The notes below the pieces were generated by a model. It searched no databases. It was not told the DNA's origin and saw only the letters and a program-made list of their open reading frames with translations. The translations under genes and the position numbers were made by a program. This document shows, one piece after another, positions 49,872 to 58,893 of a stretch of DNA of 64,000 nucleotides (position 1 is the stretch's first letter; every line of letters starts with the position of its first letter). This stretch comes from Oleiagrimonas sp963747595 (lineage in GTDB: Bacteria > Pseudomonadota > Gammaproteobacteria > Xanthomonadales > Rhodanobacteraceae), in assembly GCA_963747595.1 (NCBI GenBank), contig CAVVFO010000002.1, forward strand, positions 1 through 64,000, read 5' to 3'.

Positions 49872-50071
49872 TGACGGATCCGCCTGCTTGCGGGAAACGC
49901 CCCAACCTTCTGGCAAGCAGGCGGATGACTACGGGCTCCTGCCCTACGCCCTTCGGGCCGACTCCGTCGTTCGCGCCGCTCCTGCGGCGCAGTCGTCGTG
50001 CTGCTCCTGACCGAAGTCCCACGGGGATTCCCTGCGGTCAGAAATCCCCTTGTGGCATTGATCCGCTCTAC
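49872..50071. repeat. extragenic hairpin repeat, copy B
   Basis: CCGCCTGCTTGC (49880-49891) and GCAAGCAGGCGG (49913-49924) form a perfect 12-bp stem (14 with flanking AT) around a 21-base loop. Further right, CTCCTGACCGAAG, a GGGGATT block and ATTGATCCGCTCTAC match copy C (61612-61720) in the same order. Read leftward, both copies begin GTAG(A/G)GCGGA. The region lies between convergent ltaE and an S10 peptidase gene. I take it as a REP-like, possibly mobile or transposase-dependent, repeat. No transposase gene is present here. Confidence 0.7.
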
Positions 50072-50085
50072 GATTGTGTGGCGCT

Positions 50086-51594
50086 TCAGTGGTTGCTGGT
50101 GACCATCTTTTTCACTGCCGTCTGCAGCGCCGCACGGCTCTTCGGGCGGGTGTAGAACATGTGGCCGCCGGGGAATTCCCGCACCTTGACGCGATTGCGG
50201 CCGCCCATGGTGGGCATCTGGTTCACCGCCAGGATCGAGCCCATGAACGGACAGGACAGGTCGTTCCAGCCGTGCGCGATCAGGACGTGCAGTTTCGGAT
50301 CGGTGGCCACCGCCTCACGCAGCTGGGAGACCGACCCCTCGTCGGCATCCTTGTCCTGGTGCCACTCGCGGTTCACCTTGTAGCTGAGCACGTTGTAGCG
50401 GCCGTCATACTTCCAGCCCACGGTCTGCGTGACCCAGTTGACCATGGCGGTGGTGGTGGGCGCGATCAGCGCGTTCAGCAGCGGATCGTTGCTCTTCTGG
50501 TGCGGCGCGTACGGGAACGGGTCCCACGCGGTGACGTTGGAGTCGTACACGCTGCCGATCTTGCCCTGGTTGCGGTGCACTTCACGCAGATAGGCCTCGG
50601 TATCCAGACGGCCGCCGGACTGGCGCACGAAGGTCGGATCCAGGCCGGTGATCTGCGTCACATGCTTGATCATGGCCTTGTAGGCCTGCGGGTTGCTGTG
50701 CCCCTGCATCAGCGCGGTGGCATAGGTGGTCTCGGTGTAGTGGATGATCGGCTGCATGGCCTGCGCCGTAAGCTTGCCTTCGCGCTCCAGATGCGCTGCG
50801 GCGATCGGCGGCAGGGTCACCATCCAGGGCACGGGTGAGACCATGCCGTTCTTGTAGGAGGCCGGGTCAAGATAGGGCGACAGCAGCACTTCGCCGCTCA
50901 TGGCCACGCCCAGCTGCGACTGCAGATACTTGGTGATGCGCGGCACGCGGAAGCCGCCGTAGCTCTCGCCCACTATGTACTTGCGCGACATCATGCGGCC
51001 GTTCTTGACCAGCCAGTCGTAGACCACGCGCGAGAGGTAGTGGATATCCGAATCGGTGCTGTAGAAGTCCTTGATGGTCTTCTTCTTCGATTCCAGCGAA
51101 CGGCTGTAGCCGGTGCCGACCGGGTCGATGAACACCATGTCGGTGAAGCCCAGCCAGGTCCCCGGGTTGTCCTTGAGCGTGGCCGGCGTGGACGGGCTGT
51201 CGCCCTCGTTGCCGAACTTGATGTGCTTGGGACCGATGGCGCCGAAATTCAGGAAGACCGAAGAGGCGCCGGGCCCGCCGTTGAAGGCGAAGGTGACCGG
51301 CCGGTCGTGGCCGCCATCCAGCGTGTAGGCGGTAAAGATCACTTGGGCGATGGTCTTGCCCTTGTCGTCACGCACCGGCAGGGTGCCGACGGTGGCGGTA
51401 TAGCGCAGCGTCTTGCCATTGACGTGGGTCACCTGCGTGATGTGCGCGTCGGCAGGCAGCTTGGGCAGATTGGTGTGGGGCGCATCCTGACTGGATGCCT
51501 TGTCGGATGTGGAAGGATGGGCCGCAACGGCCATGGTGCTGAATCCCGTCAGCAGCAGGGCGCACAGCAGTACAGTCTTGAACCGGTTGGTCAC
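50086..51594 (-). CDS. Secreted S10-family serine carboxypeptidase-like peptidase (copy 2)
   Basis: This 502-residue protein has a signal peptide (FKTVLLCALLLTGFSTMAVAAHP) and the S10 active-site elements: FNGGPGASSVFLNFG, nucleophile Ser211 in GESYGG, Asp in HGWNDLSCPF and His in FPGGHMFY. The GTG start at 51594 was chosen over upstream codons because GAAGAGGAA precedes it and the signal peptide follows. It is a paralogue of the peptidase at 25345-26913, to which it has the same domain order but clearly divergent sequence. It should act outside the cytoplasm, trimming peptides from the C-terminus. Confidence 0.9.
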   Translation of the reverse strand: MTNRFKTVLLCALLLTGFSTMAVAAHPSTSDKASSQDAPHTNLPKLPADAHITQVTHVNGKTLRYTATVGTLPVRDDKGKTIAQVIFTAYTLDGGHDRPVTFAFNGGPGASSVFLNFGAIGPKHIKFGNEGDSPSTPATLKDNPGTWLGFTDMVFIDPVGTGYSRSLESKKKTIKDFYSTDSDIHYLSRVVYDWLVKNGRMMSRKYIVGESYGGFRVPRITKYLQSQLGVAMSGEVLLSPYLDPASYKNGMVSPVPWMVTLPPIAAAHLEREGKLTAQAMQPIIHYTETTYATALMQGHSNPQAYKAMIKHVTQITGLDPTFVRQSGGRLDTEAYLREVHRNQGKIGSVYDSNVTAWDPFPYAPHQKSNDPLLNALIAPTTTAMVNWVTQTVGWKYDGRYNVLSYKVNREWHQDKDADEGSVSQLREAVATDPKLHVLIAHGWNDLSCPFMGSILAVNQMPTMGGRNRVKVREFPGGHMFYTRPKSRAALQTAVKKMVTSNH

Positions 51595-51670
51595 GGGCGA
51601 TTCCTCTTCGTTGCGTTGTGCAATCGTGCAGCTTAACGCGTTCACCAACGCCCCGAACGTGCCCAAAGGC

Positions 51671-52342
51671 CTACATTGCCTCCTTCACACCCTTGCGGAT
51701 CAGAATCCAGTTTGTGGGGTAGGCGGTGATGAAGCCGGCCAGCATGGCCACCTGCATCATCAGCCAGAACCCCCAGTGATCCGGTTTCATGGCCGCATGG
51801 CCGAACAACCCGAAGATGCTGATCGCCATCCAGCCGTACATGCCCACCTGCCACGAGGTCAGCGACAACACGTCGGACTTGAACGCCTGCCACCACACGC
51901 TGGCGGTGGAATCATCCGACATCGGCGCCAATGCCCCGTACTGGAAGATCACGCCGGTGATCAGTGCGACCACGTAGTCCACGATCCAGTTGCCGAAGAC
52001 CTCGTGCCCGAATACCACGAAACCGAGGCCGAGAGCGAACAGGCCCGATTCGACCAGCATGTCGGCCAGCGAACAGCCCGCGCCGCAATGGGTGGCGCCA
52101 AGTGCCACGCTCTGCCACATCGGTCGATCGCCATGTTGCATCGTCTGGTCGGATGACGGGCGGGGCGCGCGGCCGAACCACAGATAGATGATCAGCGCGA
52201 GCACGCCGCCCCACAGGAACGTCAGCGGCCAGACCCATTGCATGATGCGCATCGGCGGCGGCCGCCGGTGGACGTCGATGATGGACCATGCGGCAAGCAC
52301 AGCCGATACAGCGATGTTGATGATGCCGATCTCGCGCAGCAT
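51671..52342 (-). CDS. DUF4396 membrane protein
   Basis: This 223-residue protein has about six hydrophobic helices. The signature THCGAGCSLADMLVE and the later HEVFGNWIVDYV/FQYGALAPM stretch match the DUF4396 family. Those proteins are of unknown function; the conserved His-Cys motif has the look of a metal site in the membrane. The start at 52342 (MLREIGI) has AGGA upstream; the frame is open to 52378. It is in the same direction as the S10 peptidase gene, 76 bases after it, and possibly cotranscribed with it. Confidence 0.78.
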   Translation of the reverse strand: MLREIGIINIAVSAVLAAWSIIDVHRRPPPMRIMQWVWPLTFLWGGVLALIIYLWFGRAPRPSSDQTMQHGDRPMWQSVALGATHCGAGCSLADMLVESGLFALGLGFVVFGHEVFGNWIVDYVVALITGVIFQYGALAPMSDDSTASVWWQAFKSDVLSLTSWQVGMYGWMAISIFGLFGHAAMKPDHWGFWLMMQVAMLAGFITAYPTNWILIRKGVKEAM

Positions 52343-52427
52343 GGGCAATCCTGTTCGTTCGCGGGCGTTGCGCCGCACTCTACGCCAATCCTGGTGAACA
52401 TCGTGTGGGAGGTACGTGTGCGCTGGA

Positions 52428-52868
52428 TCAGGGCGCCGGCTGCACCTTGATCAGCTTCACCTCGAACACCAGGGATGCTCCAGGCGGGATCACATGGTCG
52501 GCGCCGCGACTGCCATAGGCCATATCGGGCGGGATCAGCAACTCGCGCACTCCGCCGACGCGCATGCCGACCAGCCCCTTGTCCCAGCCCTTGATGACGC
52601 GGCCGCTACCCAGTTCGAACTCCAGCGCCTGGCGGTGCTTGCTGCTGTCGAAGCGTTTGCCACGCTTGCCCTTGGCATCCTTGTCATACAGCCAGCCGGT
52701 GTAATCCACGCTCACCTCCATGCCCGGCTCGGCTTTCTTGCCCTTGCCCACGACCTGATCCTTGATGATCAGGTGCGACACCCGGCCGCCGGTATACGGT
52801 GGTGCCGGCTGGTGGCAGGCGGCGAGGGCGAGCATGGTGGAGACCAGCAGCAAACAGCGCAGAAGCAT
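52428..52868 (-). CDS. FKBP-type peptidyl-prolyl isomerase lipoprotein
   Basis: This 146-residue lipoprotein (lipobox LAAC, Cys18) has one FKBP domain: VSVDYTGWLYD, KRFDSS, GRVIKGWDKGLVGMRVGG and ELLIPPDMAYGSRGA. It catalyses cis-trans prolyl isomerisation and helps folding of envelope proteins. It is anchored in a membrane, probably facing the periplasm. The MITE-like element begins 38 bases before its start codon, so its promoter must lie within or very close to that element. Confidence 0.92.
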   Translation of the reverse strand: MLLRCLLLVSTMLALAACHQPAPPYTGGRVSHLIIKDQVVGKGKKAEPGMEVSVDYTGWLYDKDAKGKRGKRFDSSKHRQALEFELGSGRVIKGWDKGLVGMRVGGVRELLIPPDMAYGSRGADHVIPPGASLVFEVKLIKVQPAP

Positions 52869-52906
52869 GGCTTCGAGTTCCGGATGACAGTGATGGCGGC
52901 AAGTCT

Positions 52907-53172
52907 AGTGTACTGCTTCACATTATTTGACCCATTCAGAGCCAATCGCACGGGCCATGGCAAGGCGCAGCACTTGCCAAGGGTTGTTCCCTTGGCAAGT
53001 GCTGCAACGCTGCCATGGCCCGTGCGCCTGGCTCCCGAAGGGCGAGCCGCTGGGCGCCCGTCTGCCGCGGCGTATCCGCTTGAAAAGGAACTACCTTTCC
53101 GACGCGAATGCACCTTGCAGCCGAACGCCCAGCGACTCGCTGAATGGGTCAAATAGTGCGAAGCAGTACACT
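52907..53172. mobile_element. MITE-like element with 33-bp terminal inverted repeats
   Basis: The ends 52907-52939 and 53140-53172 are inverted repeats, 31 of 33 bases identical, starting AGTGTACTGCTTC and reading inward through TATTTGACCCATTCAG. Inside, 52948-52983 and 52989-53025 form a long hairpin: arms GCACGGGCCATGGCA and AGCACTTGCCAAGGG pair with their complements around TTGTT. The element is 266 bp and too short for a transposase. It lies between divergent FKBP and HDOD genes. No target-site duplication could be defined; bases 53174-53182 repeat GTGTACTGC directly after the right end. Mobility is inferred. Confidence 0.75.
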
Positions 53173-53266
53173 GGTGTACTGCTGCATCCGGTTTGAACGA
53201 TTCCGCGCGTAAACAAATCCGTCCGTCCGCCGATAAGCGGAGGACCTTTGTTTTGATCCGCACTTG

Positions 53267-54310
53267 ATGCTGAATATGATCCGCCATTGGCTGCAGACAC
53301 TGCCTGCACCCCGCGTATGGCAGTTTGCCGGTGTTGCCGTTGCCGCGGAGACGCCGGAGCCATTTGCACGTGAAGTGCCTGGTTCGCCGGATGCATTCGC
53401 TCCGGTGAGGGTGTACCGCCGATTCAGCGCGCTGATGCTGGGGGTAGGCACGTGGCAGGAGCAGTTGCCGAATGCCTTCGAGCAGGTGGTTCTGACCGAG
53501 CTGAAAGACTTGCAGACGTCATGGCACGATCAGCAGCAACTGTTGCCGCGACTGCCGCAGGCTCTGCCCGAGCTGCTGCGCACGTTGCGCGACCCCCGTG
53601 CCACGCTCGGTGAGCTCGTGACAATCGTGGGGCGCGATCCGGCGCTGGTGGCAGCGGTCATCCGCATGGTCAACGGTACTTATGTCCGTACCGCGCGACC
53701 TGCCGTGCGGTTGCGTGATGCGGTCCTGCTGATGGGCCAAGAGGGTTTGCGGGGTCTGTTGCCCACGGTGGCAATGCGGCCGGCCTTCCATGTCCACGGT
53801 GGACGGTTCGGTACACTGGCCGGCCCGCATATTTGGGCGCATGCGCAGCGTTGCGCACTGGCGGGCATGGCATTGGCCGGCGGGGCGAGCGACGCCGGGG
53901 CATTCGATCATTATCTGGCGGGCCTGGCCCTGGGCGCGTCGCTGATGCTCGTGGTGCGCACGCTGGATGCGCAGCATGAGGCCGGGGCTTCATTGCATTC
54001 GGCGCACTTTGCAGACGCCATGTGGCAGGAAAGCCACGCTCTGGCCGTACGGATTGCAGGGCAATGGGATCTTCCGCAGGGAACCACGGCCGAATTGCAG
54101 GCATTGATGGTGTCCGCCCGGGTACCAGGCGAACGCGCCACCCTGTGGCAGGGCGAGTACATGGCCATGGTGCGCGGGCTCGGACATGGCGGTCACCTGC
54201 ACGATGACCTGTCCGCCATGCAGACGCATCTACCGGGCATCCTGCCGGCCCGGCTGCAGCGTTGTCATTCAGAATTGCTGCGTTTCGACGAGGCCGAGAC
54301 GCTGGCCTGA
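53267..54310 (+). CDS. HDOD-domain protein
   Basis: This protein of about 347 residues has an HDOD-type helical domain (roughly residues 85-300): LPRLPQALPELLRTLRDPRATLGELVTIVGRDPALVAAVIRMVN, then LRDAVLLMGQEGLRGLL. The HDOD fold lacks phosphodiesterase residues and acts in signalling or cell-cycle control, often as partner of histidine kinases or diguanylate cyclases. No other signalling domain is fused. Starts at 53264 (TTG), 53267 (ATG) and 53276 (ATG) are all possible. Its promoter must lie in or near the MITE-like element. Confidence 0.85.
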   Translation: MLNMIRHWLQTLPAPRVWQFAGVAVAAETPEPFAREVPGSPDAFAPVRVYRRFSALMLGVGTWQEQLPNAFEQVVLTELKDLQTSWHDQQQLLPRLPQALPELLRTLRDPRATLGELVTIVGRDPALVAAVIRMVNGTYVRTARPAVRLRDAVLLMGQEGLRGLLPTVAMRPAFHVHGGRFGTLAGPHIWAHAQRCALAGMALAGGASDAGAFDHYLAGLALGASLMLVVRTLDAQHEAGASLHSAHFADAMWQESHALAVRIAGQWDLPQGTTAELQALMVSARVPGERATLWQGEYMAMVRGLGHGGHLHDDLSAMQTHLPGILPARLQRCHSELLRFDEAETLA

Positions 54311-54373
54311 AAGCCGGCGCCGAACCGGATCGCTCGAAGTGTCCCCGCGTCAGTGACGCGTGCCAAGGGCTGC

Positions 54374-55147
54374 TCAGGTCGAAACGCGCGGTTCACCGGC
54401 CTTGAAGGCTTCCGTCAACGGCTTGATCAGGTCCAGCGGCAGCGGGAACGCTATGGTGGTGCTTTTGCCGTTGGAGCCGATATCCGCCAGCGTCTGCAGA
54501 TAGCGCAGCTGCAATGCCTGCGGCTGCTGCGCCAGCATCGCCGCGGCGTCGCGCAGTTTCTCCGCGGCCTGCATTTCACCTTCGGCGTGAATCACCTTGG
54601 CGCGACGTTCGCGTTCGGCCTCGGCCTGACGGGCGATGGCGCGTACCATGGTTTCGTTGAGGTCGACATCCTTGATCTCCACGTCGGTGATCTTGATGCC
54701 CCAAGGGTCCGTGGCCGTATCCAGGATTTCCTGCAGGGTCTGGTTGATGGATTCGCGCTTGGACAGGATCTCGTCCAGCTCGTGCTGGCCCAGCACGGAC
54801 CGCAACCGGGTCTGCGCCAGCTGACTGGTGGCCTGATAGAAATCGGAGACCTGCAGGATGGCCTTGTCCGATTCCACCACGCGAAAATACACCACGGCAT
54901 TGACGCGCACCGAGACGTTGTCGCGCGAAATCACATCCTGCGGTGGCACATCCATCACCGCCACGCGCAGATCCACGCGTTGCATGGATTGCACCACGGG
55001 AATCAGCAGCACCAGCCCGGGGCCTTTCAGGCCGGTGAAACGGCCCAGCGTCAATACCACTCCGCGCTGGTATTCGGGCAGGACCTTGATTGCCGAGACA
55101 AGCAGCAGCACGACGAGGGCGACGATGACGCCGATGAATCCAAACAT
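54374..55147 (-). CDS. Slipin / SPFH (stomatin-like) membrane protein
   Basis: This 257-residue protein has one N-terminal membrane helix (GFIGVIVALVVLLLVSAIKV), then an SPFH domain (YQRGVVLTLGRFTGLKGPGLVLLIPVVQ; DPWGIKITDVEIKDVDLNETM) and a coiled-coil region (RQAEAERERRAKVIHAEGE). Slipins assemble into ring-like oligomers and partner with NfeD proteins, whose gene lies 100 bases upstream in the same direction. AAGGAG sits ten bases before ATG 55147. Together they likely influence membrane-protein quality control or microdomains. Confidence 0.92.
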   Translation of the reverse strand: MFGFIGVIVALVVLLLVSAIKVLPEYQRGVVLTLGRFTGLKGPGLVLLIPVVQSMQRVDLRVAVMDVPPQDVISRDNVSVRVNAVVYFRVVESDKAILQVSDFYQATSQLAQTRLRSVLGQHELDEILSKRESINQTLQEILDTATDPWGIKITDVEIKDVDLNETMVRAIARQAEAERERRAKVIHAEGEMQAAEKLRDAAAMLAQQPQALQLRYLQTLADIGSNGKSTTIAFPLPLDLIKPLTEAFKAGEPRVST

Positions 55148-55246
55148 GTCTGTTCTCCTTGAAAGGCCGTTCGATGGTGGCTGGATGATGGCGCTGGATG
55201 CGGGCATCGTGACACGAACCGGCCGCGGATGCCTTTGGGCCTGAAC

Positions 55247-56659
55247 TTACCTGATGCGCTCCACATGCAGCGTCAGGCCGTCGTGGGCTGTCACTCGCAC
55301 GGACGTCCCCAGCGGCAGGGCATCGTCGCTGCATACGCGCCAGCGCTCGCCATGGATACGCGCCCAGCCGATGCCACCGGCGGGTACGGCTTCGAGGATC
55401 TCGCCGTGGGTATCGACCAGCGCGTTCTCGCCATTGATGACGCGGCTGCGTCTGGTGTGGATCACAAGCCACACGATCAGCCCGAGAATGACCAGCGCAC
55501 TCACCGCCAGCCCCGAAATGACTCCGAGATTGACCCCGTAGCCGGGGATGCCGCTGCGATAAAGCATGATCGACCCCATCAGAAAGGACGCAACGCCGCC
55601 GATGCCCAGCACGCCGAGTGTCGCGGTGAAGATCTCGGCCAGGATCAAGCCGATGCCCAACCCCATCAACGCCAGGCCAGCATAGTTCACCGGCAGCAGG
55701 TGCATGGCGTAGAGGCCGATCAGCAGGCAGATGGCACCGGTCACGCCGGGGAACATGGCGCCGGGATGAAATGCCTCCAGAATCAGCCCGTAGATCCCTG
55801 CCATCAGAAGGATATAGGCGATGGTCGGGTTGGTGATGATTCCCAGGAACCGCGCGCGCCAGTCCGGCGCATAGGCGCGCACGGAGAGGCCTTGCAAGTC
55901 CAGCGTACGCAGTTGCTTGCCCACTTGCACACGGCGGCCACTGGCCTGTTTGAGCAGCGACGGGATGTCATCGGCGATGAAGTCGGCGACGTGCTTGTCC
56001 ACGGCTTCGCTTGCGGTCAGCGTGGCAGCGCCGCGTACCGCCTGTTCGGCCCACGCCGCATTGCGCTTGCGCAGTTGCGCCAGTGAGCGGATGTAGGCAA
56101 TGGCGTCATTGAGCACCTTGTGCGATTCGGCATCGCCACCGGTGTCGGCCGGCTGCGATGTGCCTGGGGAGCTTGCGGCAGTCGCGGGATGCTTGCCTGG
56201 CTTGGGTGACTCTTCGCGCGGAGCCGGCATCGGGGTATGCGCGCCCATCTGCACGGGTGTGGCCGCACCGAGGTGCGTGGCCGGTGCCATTGCCGCGACG
56301 TGGCACGCATACAGGATATACGTGCCCGCCGACGCCGCACGCGCGCCATCGGGCGCAACGTAACCCAGCACGGGGATCGGCGAGGACAGAATGGCGGATA
56401 CGATATCGTGCATCGAACTGGACAGCCCGCCCGGGGTATCCATTTCCAGCACGATGGCACGTGCGCCCTCCGCCTGCGCCCGACGCGCGGCATCCGCGTA
56501 GTAGTCGACGGCGGCAGGTCCGATCGGGCCGTCGAGGGTGATCTTTGCCACGAAGCCGGGATGACTTGCCAGCGGGGTTGGGGCGGCCACCGCCCATGCT
56601 GCCGCCAGCGCCGCCAGCGCGAACAGCAGGCCTTGCCGTATGCGTATGCCGGGGATCAT
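55247..56659 (-). CDS. NfeD-family membrane serine protease (ClpP-class)
   Basis: This 470-residue protein has a signal peptide, a ClpP-like serine protease domain (IVLEMDTPGGLSSSMHDIV; probable nucleophile Ser110 in RAASAGTY), four to five membrane helices (residues about 250-400) and a C-terminal NfeD OB-fold domain (ENALVDTHGEILEAVPAGG). A Pro/Ser-rich insert of about 45 residues (around PMPAPREESPKPGKHP) lies within the protease domain. The family (1510-N in Pyrococcus) cleaves the C-terminus of its slipin partner. AGGAGG precedes ATG 56659. The slipin gene follows, and the pair is likely an operon. Confidence 0.92.
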   Translation of the reverse strand: MIPGIRIRQGLLFALAALAAAWAVAAPTPLASHPGFVAKITLDGPIGPAAVDYYADAARRAQAEGARAIVLEMDTPGGLSSSMHDIVSAILSSPIPVLGYVAPDGARAASAGTYILYACHVAAMAPATHLGAATPVQMGAHTPMPAPREESPKPGKHPATAASSPGTSQPADTGGDAESHKVLNDAIAYIRSLAQLRKRNAAWAEQAVRGAATLTASEAVDKHVADFIADDIPSLLKQASGRRVQVGKQLRTLDLQGLSVRAYAPDWRARFLGIITNPTIAYILLMAGIYGLILEAFHPGAMFPGVTGAICLLIGLYAMHLLPVNYAGLALMGLGIGLILAEIFTATLGVLGIGGVASFLMGSIMLYRSGIPGYGVNLGVISGLAVSALVILGLIVWLVIHTRRSRVINGENALVDTHGEILEAVPAGGIGWARIHGERWRVCSDDALPLGTSVRVTAHDGLTLHVERIR

Positions 56660-56792
56660 CTGCGTGCCTCCTGTGTTGGTACCGGACGCGACCTGCAGCC
56701 ATTGTGGCATCGTTATTATCGCACCGACGCAACTGCGGAATATGCACAATGTGACGCGTCCCCCCGAGACCATTTTTCCGAAGGAACCTGCT

Positions 56793-58814
56793 GTGACCGA
56801 CGATCATTACGCCTGGCTGGAAGAGATCGGTGGTGCCGATCCGCTGGAATGGGTCCGGGCGCAGAACGCGGCGACGGAATCGACGATCGCCTCATCGCCG
56901 CTGTTCGTGCCGATCAAGGCCGAGATGCGCGCGATTCTGGATTCCGATGCGCGGATTCCGGCGGTGCAGAAGATCGGCGGGCATTACTACAACTTCTGGA
57001 AGGACGCCACGCACGAACGCGGCATCTGGCGCCGCACCACGCTGGATGCGTATCGCCGCCCACAGCCATGCTGGGAGACCGTGCTGGACCTGGACGCACT
57101 GAACGAGGCAGAGGGCGAAAGCTGGGTGTGGCACGGAGCCGAAACCCTCAAGCCGCAGAACCGGCGCTGCCTGATCGCGTTGTCGCGGGGTGGTTCCGAC
57201 GCCGACGTCACCCGCGAGTTCGATCTGCTCGACAAGGACTGGGTCCGCGATGGTTTCTGCCGCCCCGAAGCCAAGGGCGGCCTGGGCTGGATCGATCAGG
57301 ACACGGTCTACGTGTATACCGATTTCGGTGACGGTTCGCTGACCGATTCGGGGTATCCGCGTATCGTCAAGCAATGGCGACGCGGCACGCCGATGAGCAC
57401 GGCGAGTGTGGTTTACGCAGGCCGGCCGGAGGATCTGTACGTTCTCGCGTACCGTGACCCGACGCCGGGGTATGAGCGCGATTTCGTCAGCCGTTCGCTG
57501 GCGTTCTACAGCCAGGAACTCTATCTCCGCGGCACAAGCGGTACCCTGACGAAAATCGACGCGCCCGACTCCGCAGGCAAGAGCGTGTGGCGGCGATGGC
57601 TGATGCTGGAACTGCGCGAGCCGTGGGAGATCGGTGGCGCTGCCTTTCCGGCGGGCGCCCTGCTGGCCATGCCGCTCGATGCATGGCTTGCCGGCAGGCG
57701 TGACGCCGAGGTCCTTTTCGAGCCAAGTGATAGCGCATCGCTGGCTGGCGTGACATATACCCGCCACCATCTGGTCCTGAACATACTGGATGACGTCAGG
57801 AGCCGGTTGACCGTCCTCACTCGATCGGACAGTGGCTGGATGTCCAGTCAGCTCGCCGGCGCTCCGGGCCTCGGCAGCGTCATCGTGGAGGCGGTCGAGC
57901 CTGATGTCTCCGATGCCGTGTGGCTGACCACGACCGACTACCTGACGCCGACCACGCTGTCACTCGTGGAGATCGGTCGTGAACCGCAGCCGCTCAAGGT
58001 CGCGCCGAGCGTCTTCGATGCGTCCGGCCATGTCCTCGAGCAACATTTCGCCACCTCGAAGGATGGAACCCGCGTTCCGTATTTCCTGGTGCGTCCGCGG
58101 AATCTGGCCCGCGACGGGCGCGCGCCGACGCTGCTGTACGGTTACGGCGGTTTCGAAGTGTCATTGACGCCCGGTTATCTCGGTGGCGTCGGCAAGGCGT
58201 GGTTGGAGCGGGGCGGCGTATATGTGGTCGCCAACATTCGCGGTGGCGGCGAATACGGGCCGCGCTGGCATCAGGCTGCGCTGAAAGCCGACCGTGCCAG
58301 GTCCTACGAGGATTTCGAGGCAGTCGCGCGCGACCTGATCGCAGGAAACATCACCGCCCCGGCCCACCTGGGCATCCAGGGCGGCAGCAATGGTGGCTTG
58401 CTGGTGGGCAACATGCTGGTGCGCTGCCCGGAGCTTTTCGGCGCCGTGGTGTGCCAGGTGCCGTTGCTCGACATGAAACGCTACAGCCACCTGCTGGCGG
58501 GGGCTTCCTGGATGACGGAATACGGCAATCCGGATGCGGAGGACTGGGATTTCATGCAGAGCTTTTCGCCATACCACCTGTTCGATCCGGCCAAGGCCTG
58601 TCCGCCGACGCTTTTCATGACCTCCACGCGTGACGATCGGGTGCATCCGGGCCATGCACGCAAGATGGCGGCAAAGATGATCGATGCCGGCAAGGACGTG
58701 CTTTATTACGAGAACACCGAAGGCGGGCATGGGGGCGCGGCCAACAACGCGCAGGCCGCCCACATGCACGCACTGATCTACACGTTCCTGTGGCAGCGGC
58801 TGGGGCAGGACTGA
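56793..58814 (+). CDS. S9A prolyl oligopeptidase-family peptidase
   Basis: This protein of about 673 residues has an N-terminal beta-propeller and a C-terminal alpha/beta-hydrolase domain. The active site is complete: nucleophile Ser532 in GGSNGG, Asp in STRDDRVHPGH and His in TEGGHGG. It lacks a signal peptide, so it is probably cytoplasmic and cleaves short proline-containing peptides. The start was placed at GTG 56793, which has AAGGAA six bases upstream and opens with the family start DDHYAWLEE; ATG 56742 in frame lacks a ribosome-binding site. Confidence 0.93.
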   Translation: MTDDHYAWLEEIGGADPLEWVRAQNAATESTIASSPLFVPIKAEMRAILDSDARIPAVQKIGGHYYNFWKDATHERGIWRRTTLDAYRRPQPCWETVLDLDALNEAEGESWVWHGAETLKPQNRRCLIALSRGGSDADVTREFDLLDKDWVRDGFCRPEAKGGLGWIDQDTVYVYTDFGDGSLTDSGYPRIVKQWRRGTPMSTASVVYAGRPEDLYVLAYRDPTPGYERDFVSRSLAFYSQELYLRGTSGTLTKIDAPDSAGKSVWRRWLMLELREPWEIGGAAFPAGALLAMPLDAWLAGRRDAEVLFEPSDSASLAGVTYTRHHLVLNILDDVRSRLTVLTRSDSGWMSSQLAGAPGLGSVIVEAVEPDVSDAVWLTTTDYLTPTTLSLVEIGREPQPLKVAPSVFDASGHVLEQHFATSKDGTRVPYFLVRPRNLARDGRAPTLLYGYGGFEVSLTPGYLGGVGKAWLERGGVYVVANIRGGGEYGPRWHQAALKADRARSYEDFEAVARDLIAGNITAPAHLGIQGGSNGGLLVGNMLVRCPELFGAVVCQVPLLDMKRYSHLLAGASWMTEYGNPDAEDWDFMQSFSPYHLFDPAKACPPTLFMTSTRDDRVHPGHARKMAAKMIDAGKDVLYYENTEGGHGGAANNAQAAHMHALIYTFLWQRLGQD

Positions 58815-58893
58815 TCTCGCGGACCTGCCGGCCCGGTCTGTATCATCGTGCGTTGCCGGACCGGCACAAGCCCGATGCGGACGGACATGCTGC

